A stretch of DNA of 7,307 nucleotides from Zoogloeaceae bacterium (lineage in GTDB: Bacteria > Pseudomonadota > Gammaproteobacteria > Burkholderiales > Rhodocyclaceae): NCBI GenBank assembly GCA_031282665.1, contig JAITDH010000037.1:1-7307 (forward strand), read 5' to 3'. A program made the position numbers and the translations under genes. Shown here one piece after another: positions 1-7,000 of the stretch (the stretch's first letter is position 1; every line of letters begins with the position of its first letter). The notes beneath the pieces were generated by a model. It was not told where the DNA came from and did not search any database. It was given only the letters and a program-made list of their open reading frames with translations.

Positions 1-22
1 GTCACCTGTCTTCCGTTTCCTG
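1..22 (-). repeat. Degenerate 7-base tandem repeat at the 3' end of rhlE
   Basis: On the minus strand bases 22 to 2 read CAGGAAA, CGGAAGA, CAGGTGA, three units close to the CAGGAGA consensus seen elsewhere in this window. Base 1 is the C that could begin a fourth unit, so the array may continue past the window edge. The units encode the last rhlE codons (QETEDR) and supply the TGA stop. Alone it would be unremarkable; the recurrence of the pattern at hisA and recC makes it credible. Confidence 0.55.
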
Positions 23-1441
23 CTTTCCGACTCTCTCCAGCAGCGCGGCGACGACTTTTACGGGTTTGTTGGGCAGGCGCGGGCGTTCTTCTCGCGGGGT
101 TGAGCCCAGCTTGGGTTCGTAGGGGCGGGAGAAGTCGAAACCGTCCGGGGCGATCGTGTTGATTCGGCGTCCGCCGCTCGCGCGGCGCGATGGATGGGAG
201 GCATTGGACACGTTGGCGGGCGCGGCGATCGGCGCCCTGACAGGCGGGCGTTCCGGTTCGAAGCCGGGGAGGAGGACCTGTTCGATCTGCCGCTTGATCA
301 GCTTTTCGATTTCCGCCAGATAGGGCTTTTCAAAAGCGGCGACCAGGGAGATGGCTTTTCCCTGCCGCCCGGCGCGGCCGGTGCGGCCGATGCGGTGCAC
401 GTAGTCTTCCGGCACATGCGGCAATTCATAGTTGATGACGTAGGGCAGGTCTTCGATGTCCAATCCGCGCGCCGCCACGTCGGTGGCGACGAGGATGCTG
501 GTTTCTCCGGATTTGAGGGCTTCCAGCGCTTTCAGGCGTTCGTTCTGGCTCTTGTCGCCGTGGATGGCGTCGGCGAGCAGTCCCGCGCGCTGCAATTCCC
601 GGGCAAGCCGGGAACAACCCTGCTTGGTGCGGGTGAATACGAGGCATTGGCGAATTTCGCCGGAGCGCAGCAGATGGATGAGCAGGGCGCGTTTGTCATG
701 CTCGGCGACCGGATAGACGCGGTGCAGGATGGTTTCCGAGACCTGGTTCCGGCGCGCGACTTCGACGAGCATCGGCGCGCTCAGCATGGAATCGGCCAGG
801 CGCTTGATTTCGTCGGAGAAGGTCGCGGAAAAGAGCAGGCTTTGCCGCCTGGCGGGCAGGAGGTTCAGGATGCGCTTGATGTCCGGGATGAAGCCCATGT
901 CCAGCATCCGGTCGGCTTCGTCCAGCACCAGGACTTGCACGTTGTTGAAGTGCACGCTTTTCTGTTCGACATGGTCGAGCAGCCGCCCCGGCGTCGCGAC
1001 CAGGATTTCCACGCCCCGGCGCAGTTCGGCGGTCTGCGGCTTGATGTCCACCCCGCCGAAGGCGCACATGGCGCGCAGGGCGGTGTGTTTGCCATAGGTC
1101 TTGACCGATTCGAAGACTTGCAGGGCCAGTTCCCGCGTGGGGGTCAGGATCAGCGCGCGCACCGGATGCCGGGCGGGGGAAGGGCTGCTGCTGGCAAGGG
1201 GCAGGAGGCGTTGCAGGAGGGGCAGGGTGAAGGCCGCCGTCTTGCCGGTGCCGGTCTGCGCGCCGCCCATGATGTCGTGTCCGGCGAGCACGAGTGGAAT
1301 GGCCTTCGCCTGGATCGGGGTCGGGGTTGTATAGCCGGCATCCGTGACGGCGCGCAGGATTTCCGGCGCGAGGCCAAGGGTGGCGAAGGACGGGAGGGCG
1401 GAGCCGTCGTCGTTCGATGCGGGAGGTGTATGTTCGTCCAT
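2..1441 (-). CDS. rhlE: DEAD-box ATP-dependent RNA helicase, RhlE type
   Basis: A complete 479-residue superfamily 2 RNA helicase, expected to unwind short RNA duplexes in the cytoplasm using ATP, with roles in ribosome assembly or RNA turnover. Visible motifs, counted from the MDEHTPP start: Q motif with TPIQ at 41-44, Walker A AQTGTGKT at 61-68, PTREL at 101-105, TPGR at 150-153, DEAD at 174-177, SAT at 205-207, and HRIGRTGRAGR at 349-359. Both RecA-like domains are intact. From about residue 400 a basic, proline-rich, probably disordered tail follows, as is usual in RhlE. The ATG at 1441 is chosen because an in-frame upstream ATG at 1501 would add 20 residues that are not helicase-like and would run across the -10 box. 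The last residues (QETEDR) and the stop are built from a 7-base repeat. The family is certain; RhlE over other DEAD-box subgroups rests on tail and general similarity. Confidence 0.93.
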   Translation of the reverse strand: MDEHTPPASNDDGSALPSFATLGLAPEILRAVTDAGYTTPTPIQAKAIPLVLAGHDIMGGAQTGTGKTAAFTLPLLQRLLPLASSSPSPARHPVRALILTPTRELALQVFESVKTYGKHTALRAMCAFGGVDIKPQTAELRRGVEILVATPGRLLDHVEQKSVHFNNVQVLVLDEADRMLDMGFIPDIKRILNLLPARRQSLLFSATFSDEIKRLADSMLSAPMLVEVARRNQVSETILHRVYPVAEHDKRALLIHLLRSGEIRQCLVFTRTKQGCSRLARELQRAGLLADAIHGDKSQNERLKALEALKSGETSILVATDVAARGLDIEDLPYVINYELPHVPEDYVHRIGRTGRAGRQGKAISLVAAFEKPYLAEIEKLIKRQIEQVLLPGFEPERPPVRAPIAAPANVSNASHPSRRASGGRRINTIAPDGFDFSRPYEPKLGSTPREERPRLPNKPVKVVAALLERVGKQETEDR

Positions 1442-1450
1442 GGGCGAAAG

Positions 1451-1456
1451 ATTATA
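1451..1456 (-). promoter_or_regulatory. Candidate -10 box (TATAAT) for rhlE
   Basis: Read on the minus strand this is a perfect TATAAT, in the 58-base gap between the divergent rhlE and lipoprotein genes. The -35 is weak: TTCACG at 1481-1476 would give a long 19-base spacer. The box lies only 9 bases before the rhlE ATG, so transcription starting about 7 bases downstream would leave an mRNA with almost no leader. I see no Shine-Dalgarno sequence before this ATG, which fits a leaderless or near-leaderless transcript. A chance match in a short AT-rich stretch is possible. Confidence 0.5.
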
Positions 1457-1484
1457 CGCGCCTGCCACAAGAACGCGTGAATAT

Positions 1485-1489
1485 GGGAG
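1485..1489 (+). promoter_or_regulatory. Ribosome binding site for the lipoprotein gene
   Basis: GGGAG ends 10 bases before the ATG at 1500. It is the clearest Shine-Dalgarno-like sequence before any gene in this window and supports ATG 1500 over the longer upstream open frame beginning at 1344, which would overlap rhlE on the opposite strand. Confidence 0.55.
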
Positions 1490-1499
1490 AATCTCGCCC

Positions 1500-1958
1500 A
1501 TGAGACTTTTTCATCGTCCGTTCCGTCAGCTTTTCCTTTTTCCTTTGTTGTTCCTGGCTGTCGCGGGTTGCGAGCAACTGGAAAACCGCTTGGGACTGGA
1601 AAGCGCGGAAAAGAAGAATGCCCGCCTGGAGGCCGAGGGGACGGCTGTCGGCGGCGCCTGCCGTCAATCGGGACGGGCGATCGAGGATTGCTACGCGATC
1701 TATACCTGGGTGCCCAAGGAGGCGATCTTCTCCGGCTGGCGCGAGATGGACGAGTATATGCGGGAAAACAATCTGGATACGATCACGCCCTTGCTCCCGC
1801 CACCGCCGCCGCCCGAAGCGGGCAAGAAGAAAAGGAAAGCAACGCCCGCGCAGGAGACGGAGGGCAATGAAGCCGCGCCGCCCGCGCCGATCCCCGTTCC
1901 CGTCCCCGCCGCCAGGGTTCCCGCTCCGGCCGCGCCCGCGGCGGAAGAAAATCCGTAG
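1500..1958 (+). CDS. Hypothetical lipoprotein with proline-rich tail
   Basis: A 152-residue predicted lipoprotein of unknown function. The N-terminus has a basic start (MRLFHRPFRQ), a hydrophobic stretch at 11-22, and a lipobox VAGC with Cys24 as the expected lipidation site, so the mature protein should be anchored in a membrane facing the periplasm. The residue after the Cys is Glu, not Asp, which favours outer-membrane sorting by the Lol rule known from enterobacteria. A compact charged core follows at about 25-95, with GGACRQSGRAIEDCY carrying Cys54 and Cys64, a possible disulfide, and Trp70 and Trp80. From about residue 98 the sequence is low complexity: a run of prolines, a basic KKKRK patch, then Pro-Ala-Val, suggesting an extended spacer. 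It lies 52 bases before hisB on the same strand but has no visible link to histidine synthesis. I recognise no named family with confidence. Confidence 0.8.
   Translation: MRLFHRPFRQLFLFPLLFLAVAGCEQLENRLGLESAEKKNARLEAEGTAVGGACRQSGRAIEDCYAIYTWVPKEAIFSGWREMDEYMRENNLDTITPLLPPPPPPEAGKKKRKATPAQETEGNEAAPPAPIPVPVPAARVPAPAAPAAEENP
1851..1864 (+). repeat. Possible two-unit copy of the 7-base repeat in the lipoprotein tail
   Basis: CAGGAGA followed by CGGAGGG, coding QETEG in the low-complexity tail. Bases 1851-1869 match recC bases 5597-5615 at 16 of 19 positions, and all three differences are A/G transitions. Two units in an already biased tail could be chance, so this is the weakest copy in the window. 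Confidence 0.3.
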
Positions 1959-1969
1959 GACGGCGGAAG

Positions 1970-1978
1970 TGATATGAT
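1970..1978 (+). promoter_or_regulatory. Candidate extended -10 promoter for hisB
   Basis: TGATATGAT in the 52-base gap before hisB matches an extended -10 element (TGnTATAAT) with one change in the hexamer. I see no good -35, which extended -10 promoters often lack. A start about 7 bases downstream would give a leader of roughly 25 bases that is T/C rich. No run of His codons or leader-peptide attenuator is present, so histidine-tRNA attenuation as in enterobacteria is not indicated here. The his genes may instead be read from the lipoprotein promoter. Confidence 0.4.
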
Positions 1979-2010
1979 GCCCATCGACTTTTTCCCTTTT
2001 CATTGCCGCC

Positions 2011-2601
2011 ATGCGCCAAGCTGAAATTTCCCGCGATACGCTGGAGACCCGCATCCGGGTTCGTCTCGATCTCGATGGCAACGGGCAGGGCCGGTTCGTG
2101 ACCGGCGTGCCCTTTCTCGATCACATGCTGGAGCAGGTCGCGCGGCATGGCCTTTTCGATCTCGAGATCGAGGCGAAAGGGGATTTGCAGGTCGACGATC
2201 ATCATACGGTCGAGGACATCGGCATTACCCTGGGACAGGCGCTCGCCCGCGCGCTGGGCGACAAGAAGGGCCTGACCCGCTATGGACATGCCTGCGTGCC
2301 GCTGGACGAAGCCCTTTCCCGGGTGACGATCGACCTTTCCGGACGGCCCGGCCTGTTCATGGAGGTGGATTTCGCCCGCGCGGTGGTCGGCCAGTTCGAT
2401 ACCGAGCTTTTCGAGGAATTCTTTCGCGGCCTGGTCAATCACGCGGGCATGACCCTGCACATCGACAATCTCAAGGGCAAGAACGCGCATCATCAGGCGG
2501 AGACGATCTTCAAGGCTTTCGGCCGCGCCCTGCGCATGGCGGTCACGCCCGATCCGCGCCGGCTCGGCGCGATTCCCTCCACCAAGGGAACGCTCGCATG
2601 A
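2011..2601 (+). CDS. hisB: Imidazoleglycerol-phosphate dehydratase
   Basis: Catalyses dehydration of imidazole glycerol phosphate to imidazole acetol phosphate, the sixth step of histidine synthesis, in the cytoplasm. The 196-residue length is that of the stand-alone dehydratase; there is no N-terminal histidinol-phosphatase domain as in E. coli HisB. The two metal-binding repeats of the family are visible: DHHTVED at 63-69 and the [15 protein letters not shown] segment from His160, with FLDHML at 35-40 and VNHAGMTLH at 142-150 also conserved. The enzyme is known to form a manganese-containing 24-mer. The start at 2011 gives the normal N-terminus ([14 protein letters not shown]), though no Shine-Dalgarno sequence is evident. 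Its stop overlaps the hisH start in an ATGA, indicating translational coupling. Confidence 0.97.
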   Translation: MRQAEISRDTLETRIRVRLDLDGNGQGRFVTGVPFLDHMLEQVARHGLFDLEIEAKGDLQVDDHHTVEDIGITLGQALARALGDKKGLTRYGHACVPLDEALSRVTIDLSGRPGLFMEVDFARAVVGQFDTELFEEFFRGLVNHAGMTLHIDNLKGKNAHHQAETIFKAFGRALRMAVTPDPRRLGAIPSTKGTLA

Positions 2602-3242
2602 GCGTCGTCATCATCGACTACGGCATGGGAAACCTGCGTTCGGTCGAGCAAGCCCTGAAGGCGGTGGCGGTTGGCGAGGATGTACGGGTGAGCGCCGATC
2701 CGGCGGAGGTGGCGAAGGCCGGGCGCGTCGTGTTTCCCGGCCAGGGGGCGATGCCGGACTGCATGGCGGAACTTTCCCGCCGTCATCTGCGCGAGGCGGT
2801 GCTGGCGGCGGCGGCGGAAAAACCCTTTCTCGGCATCTGCATCGGTTTGCAGATGCTTTTCCAGCACAGCGAGGAGGGGGACGCGGAGGGACTGGGCATC
2901 TTTCCCGGCGAGGTGCGCCGCTTCGTGGAGGAGCGTTGCCTTGCCCCGGACGGCTCGCGTCTCAAGGTGCCGCACATGGGCTGGAACCAGGTCTGGCGAA
3001 CGAAAAAAGCCCCCGAACATCCGCTCTGGGCGGGGATCGCCGACGGGGCGCGTTTCTATTTCGTGCACAGTTACCACGTCGTGCCGCGGGACGAAACGCT
3101 GATCGCCGGGCGTTGCGAGTATGGGCAGACCTTTACCTGCGCCGTGGAGCGGGATAATATCTTCGCCGTTCAATTCCATCCGGAAAAAAGCGCTGGCGAC
3201 GGGCTCAGGCTGCTTGCCAATTTCATGCGCTGGAATCCTTGA
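2598..3242 (+). CDS. hisH: Imidazole glycerol phosphate synthase, glutaminase subunit
   Basis: The class I glutamine amidotransferase half of imidazole glycerol phosphate synthase: it hydrolyses glutamine and passes ammonia to HisF, which makes imidazole glycerol phosphate and AICAR. At 214 residues it is of normal length. Visible are [11 protein letters not shown] at 5-15, the oxyanion region PGQGAMPDC at 47-55, the nucleophile elbow GICIGLQ with Cys81, and VQFHPEKS at 191-198 giving His194 and Glu196 of the triad. PHMGWN at 125-130 and FVHSYH at 155-160 are also typical. The ATG overlaps the hisB stop by 4 bases. HisH is known to need HisF as its partner, and hisF is not in this window, so the partner must be encoded elsewhere or beyond the visible region. 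Confidence 0.97.
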   Translation: MSVVIIDYGMGNLRSVEQALKAVAVGEDVRVSADPAEVAKAGRVVFPGQGAMPDCMAELSRRHLREAVLAAAAEKPFLGICIGLQMLFQHSEEGDAEGLGIFPGEVRRFVEERCLAPDGSRLKVPHMGWNQVWRTKKAPEHPLWAGIADGARFYFVHSYHVVPRDETLIAGRCEYGQTFTCAVERDNIFAVQFHPEKSAGDGLRLLANFMRWNP

Positions 3243-3278
3243 CCAGACGCGTTCAGGTACTTTCACGTTTTTCTCATC

Positions 3279-4043
3279 ATGCTGATTATTCCCGCCATCG
3301 ATCTCAAGAACGGTCAATGTGTCCGTTTGAAGCAGGGCCTGATGGAACAGGCCACCGTTTTTTCCGACGCGCCCGCCGAGCAGGCGCGTCGCTGGCTCGA
3401 CGCGGGCGCGCGCCGCCTGCATCTGGTGGATCTCGACGGCGCTTTTGCCGGCGCGCCGAAGAACCGCGCCGCCATCCGGGCGATCATGGCGGAGGTGAAC
3501 GGCGCCATCCCCGTGCAACTGGGCGGCGGCATCCGCGACCTGGATACCATCGAACTGTGCCTGGACGCCGGCCTCGATTACGCCATCATCGGCACGGCAG
3601 CGGTGAAGAATCCGGGGTTCCTGCGCGATGCCTGCTCGGTTTTCACCGGGCACATCATCGTCGGCCTGGACGCCAGGGACGGCAAGGTGGCGACCGAAGG
3701 CTGGTCGAAACTCACCGGGCATGAGGTGGCCGATCTGGCGAAGAAGTACGAGGATTACGGCGTCGAGGCCATCATCTACACCGACATCGGCCGCGACGGC
3801 ATGTTGAGCGGTCTCAATATCGAGGCGACCGTGCGTCTGGCGCAGGCGCTCACCATCCCGGTCATCGCCTCGGGCGGCCTCTCCTCGCTGAAGGACGTGG
3901 AAGCCCTGTGCGCCGTGGAGGAAGAAGGCATCATCGCCACCATCGCCGGCCGCGCCATCTACGACGGCAGCCTGGATTTCAAGGCCGCGCAGGCGTTGGC
4001 GGACAGAAGTCGGGAATCAGGCGTCAGGAATCAGAAAGAGTAA
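3279..4043 (+). CDS. hisA: ProFAR isomerase (1-(5-phosphoribosyl)-5-[(5-phosphoribosylamino)methylideneamino]imidazole-4-carboxamide isomerase)
   Basis: A (beta/alpha)8-barrel isomerase that opens the aminoaldose ring of ProFAR to the aminoketose PRFAR, the substrate of HisF-HisH. The sequence shows [14 protein letters not shown] with the catalytic Asp8, GLDARDGKV at 129-137 with the second catalytic Asp131, the phosphate-binding LGGGIR at 81-86, YTDIGRDGM at 167-175, and a second phosphate loop at ASGGLSS 197-203. The length is 254 residues. The normal fold appears to end near ALADR (about 243); the remaining residues ([11 protein letters not shown]) are encoded by a 7-base tandem repeat and look like an added tail that should not disturb the barrel. 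It follows hisH after 36 bases with no clear Shine-Dalgarno sequence and is presumably cotranscribed. In many betaproteobacteria hisF comes next; here recC does. Confidence 0.96.
   Translation: MLIIPAIDLKNGQCVRLKQGLMEQATVFSDAPAEQARRWLDAGARRLHLVDLDGAFAGAPKNRAAIRAIMAEVNGAIPVQLGGGIRDLDTIELCLDAGLDYAIIGTAAVKNPGFLRDACSVFTGHIIVGLDARDGKVATEGWSKLTGHEVADLAKKYEDYGVEAIIYTDIGRDGMLSGLNIEATVRLAQALTIPVIASGGLSSLKDVEALCAVEEEGIIATIAGRAIYDGSLDFKAAQALADRSRESGVRNQKE
4004..4040 (+). repeat. Degenerate 7-base tandem repeat at the 3' end of hisA
   Basis: Five 7-base units can be laid end to end: CAGAAGT, CGGGAAT, CAGGCGT, CAGGAAT, CAGAAAG, followed by AG and then the TAA stop. Within it GTCGGGAATCAG (4009-4020) and GTCAGGAATCAG (4023-4034) differ at one base. 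The array encodes the last dozen or so residues of HisA. It has the same period and orientation as the recC tract and is close to it in sequence. Confidence 0.65.
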
Positions 4044-4053
4044 ACCATGTCGC

Positions 4054-4076
4054 CACGCTACTGACCACAAAGCGTG
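4054..4076. other. Small hairpin in the hisA-recC gap
   Basis: CACGCT (4054-4059) pairs exactly with AGCGTG (4071-4076) around an 11-base loop. There is no following T run, so it is not a convincing rho-independent terminator. It sits between the forward 7-base array ending hisA and an inverted copy at 4077-4090. It may be part of one repeat-derived element or may be chance. Confidence 0.35.
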
Positions 4077-4090
4077 CGCTCTGTCTCCTG
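4077..4090 (-). repeat. Inverted two-unit copy of the 7-base repeat before recC
   Basis: On the minus strand this reads CAGGAGA then CAGAGCG. The first unit equals the consensus of the recC tract exactly. It faces the array at the hisA end: GTCAGGAATCAG at 4023-4034 and the complement of 4081-4092 match at 10 of 12 bases, forming a loose inverted repeat across the intergenic gap. It lies 6 bases before the recC ATG, where a ribosome binding site would be expected and none is evident. Confidence 0.5.
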
Positions 4091-4096
4091 ACACCC

Positions 4097-7000
4097 ATGC
4101 TGCATCTACACGTTTCCAACCGCTACGCAATCCTGCGGGAAATCCTGCTTGCCCATATGGCGGTTGCGCCGGAGGATCCGTTCGTGCCGCGAGAGATCAT
4201 CGTGCCCGGCGCGGCGATCCAGGGCGATCTCGAACGGGCGCTGGCGGATCGCCTGGGGGTGGCCGCGGGGGTGGAATTTTCCTTTCTCGCGCTGTGGATC
4301 TGGCGGCGGATGGCGCGCCTGGTGCCGACGGTGGCGGAAGATTCCCCCTTTGCCCCGGAACGCGCGCAATGGCGGATCGCCCGCCTCCTGGAAGAAGACA
4401 CCACGGTGCGAAAAGCGCCGGGATTGCGGGATTATCTGGCGAAGGATGTGACGAAGGACGCGACGGATGACGGCGCCTTGCTGCGCCATGCGTTCGCCAA
4501 ACGCATCGCCGCCCTGTTCGCGACCTATATCACCTATCGCCCGGACTATCTGGCCGCCTGGGAAAGGCGCGCAACGGCCCTGCCGCCGGGCAGGGTCTTT
4601 CCGCACGAGGCATGGCAGGCGGCCCTGTGGCGACATTTCAGGGCGGAACTGGAAAGCGAAACGCAAATCGGCGAAGAGCATCCCGCGGAAACCTTTTTCC
4701 AGCGCCTGGAGCGCGGCGGGGAAGCGGCGCGACGGGCCGCCGGGCTGGATCGCCTGGAACAGGGAGGATTGCACCTGTTCTGCCTGTTCACCCTGCCGCC
4801 CCTGCATCTGGAATTCCTGCTGCGGCTGGCGGACTGGACGGATATCCACCTCTACCTGCTCAATCCCAGCCGCGAATATTGGCTGGATATGACGACCCTC
4901 CGGCGCGCGGCGCGCCTGCGGGCGGAGGACAGCCTGCGCGGAACGCGGCAGAGCGCCTACCTGCACGATGCGCATCCCCTGCTGGCGGACTGGGGACGGC
5001 AGACGCAGGCGCTTTTCTCGCTGCTGCTGGAATGCCCGGACGAAATGCTCGTCGGCACGGAGCATTTCCGGGAAGCGGCGGACGATACCCTGCTGCATCG
5101 CCTGCAAAACAGTTTCCTCCGGGCGGAAAAACCGGAAAAAGGCGCCTGGCCGCTGGCGGAAAACGATCGCAGCGTGGAAATCCACGTCGCGCATTCGCTC
5201 CCGCGGCAACTGGAAATCCTGCGCGACCAATTGCTCCTCCGCTTCGATGCCGGCTGGCAGGCGCATGAAATCCTGGTCGCCCTGCCAAACCTGGACGAAG
5301 CCGCCTCCCTGATCGACGCGGTATTCGCCGAAACGACGCCAAGCATTCCCTATGTCATCACCGGTCTGGGCGGCGCGCGGGAAAATCCCTTCATCCGCCT
5401 GCTCCTCCTCCTGATGGACCTCGCCCTGCCCCCCGCCGAACTGCCGGCCAGCCAGGTTCTCGCCCTGTTGCAGGAACCGCTGGCGGCCGCCAGCCTGGGG
5501 CTTTCCGACACGGATCTGGCCATCCTCCCGGAGGCCCTGCGGGAAGCCGGCCTATGCTGGGGGCTGGATGCGGAGCAGGAGACAGGAGACAGGGGACAGG
5601 AGACAGAAGACAATGTGCCTCCCGAGCGGCGGCATACCTGGCGCGATGCGCTGGCCCGGCTTTTTCTCGGCTATGCCTTGCCCGCGACGGAGGCGAACAT
5701 ACCGCAGGTCTTCGCCGGCATCCTTCCGGCCGGCGGACTGGCCGGCTCCCGCGCCGAGGCGCTGGGCGCCGTGTGGCTCCTCCTGCAACGCCTGGAACAC
5801 CTGGCCGGGCAGTTGCGCGAACCTCGCCCGGCAGCAGGCTGGCGCGATCTCTGGCAACGGCAGTTGACCCTCTGGACGGAAGGGCAGGCGCTCTCGCCGG
5901 AAAACGAGGCGGCGCTGCGCCAGGCCTTCTCCGCCATCGCCGCCCTGACGACGAACATGGCCTTTGCCGACCCGGAAGGGAAGGCGCGGATTCCCGCCCG
6001 CGTCGCCCGCATCGCCCTGGAGAACGACCTGGAGGCGAAAGCCGCCGGCGCGCGCCCAAGCGGCGTCCTGACCTTTGCTCCCCTGGCCGGCTTGCGCGGC
6101 CTGCCGTACCGGATGATCTGTCTTCTGGGCCTGGAAGACGGCGTTTTCCCCCGGCGCGAGCAGGCCCTGGAATTCGATCTCATGCCGCTCTTCCCCCGTC
6201 CCGGCGACCGCCAGCGCCGCGACGAGGATCGCAATCTTTTCCTCGACTGCCTCCTGGCCAGCGAAGAAGCGCTTTATCTGAGCTACACCGGGAAAAACCA
6301 GCGGGACGACAGCGAGCAGCCCCCCTCGATCCTCGTCGCCCAATTGCGCGACTTCCTCCAGGAAGCCACCGGCTGCGCACCGTCGCGCCTCGTCGTCACG
6401 CATCCCCTGCAAGCCTTCTCCCCCGAATATTTCCACCCCGGCCGCACCGATCCGCGCCTTTGCAGCTTCCGCGCGGACTATGCCGATATCCTGAATTCTT
6501 CCTCCGCGCAACCTTCGTCGACGATGCTCTTTTTCCCTGCGCGCACGGCGGCAAGCGCCCCGGACGGGGTGCCGGAAAACCTGACCCTCGCCGACCTGCA
6601 AGCCTTTTTCCGCCATCCGGCGCGCGCCCTCCTGCGCGGCAGGCTCGGCATCGCCCTGCAAGGAAGAGAGGAGGAAATCGCCGACATCGAACCGCAGGAA
6701 GCGGACGCGCTCGCCCGCCACCGGCTCGCGCAACGCCTGCTGCCCGCGGCGCTGGCCGGGGAAGGCAAGGAGGCGCTTCTCACCCTGGCGAGAAGCGGCG
6801 TGGAGTTCCCCGGCGGGCGATGGGGCGAGGTGCTGCTGGAAAAGGAAGTGGAAGACGTCCTCGCCTATGCCGAAACCTTGCTTCCCTGCTTGCCGGAAAA
6901 GCTGCCCGGGCTGGATGCCGAACCGAACTCCAATACACGGGAATTTTCCTTCCAGTCTCCGGGCATCGTCCTGGATGGCGTTCTCGGCGGGCTGACCGCC

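Noticed and set aside
194..1480. 428-codon plus-strand open frame opposite rhlE
   Set aside because: It is the antisense of a helicase with all motifs intact, and its product is a Gly/Arg/Gln-rich sequence with no recognisable domain; a GC-rich shadow.
1959..2010. Histidine attenuator or leader peptide before hisB
   Set aside because: No open frame with a run of His codons and no terminator-antiterminator pairing; GGCGG/CCGCC at the ends of the gap has a 39-base loop and is probably chance.
2493..3722. 409-codon minus-strand open frame across hisB, hisH and hisA
   Set aside because: It crosses three conserved his genes on the opposite strand and resembles no protein.
4041..4080. Rho-independent terminator after hisA
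   Set aside because: The hairpin has a 6-base stem and no T run follows.
4106..5266. 386-codon minus-strand open frame over the start of recC
   Set aside because: The plus strand here aligns with RecC; the minus product is Arg/Gln-rich without motifs.
5576..5610. CRISPR-like array
   Set aside because: Units are 7 bases with no spacers, so it is a simple tandem repeat.
5574..5613. Frameshift or pseudogene in recC caused by the repeat
   Set aside because: Codon-by-codon translation stays in the RecC frame on both sides of the tract, so the gene reads as intact within the window.
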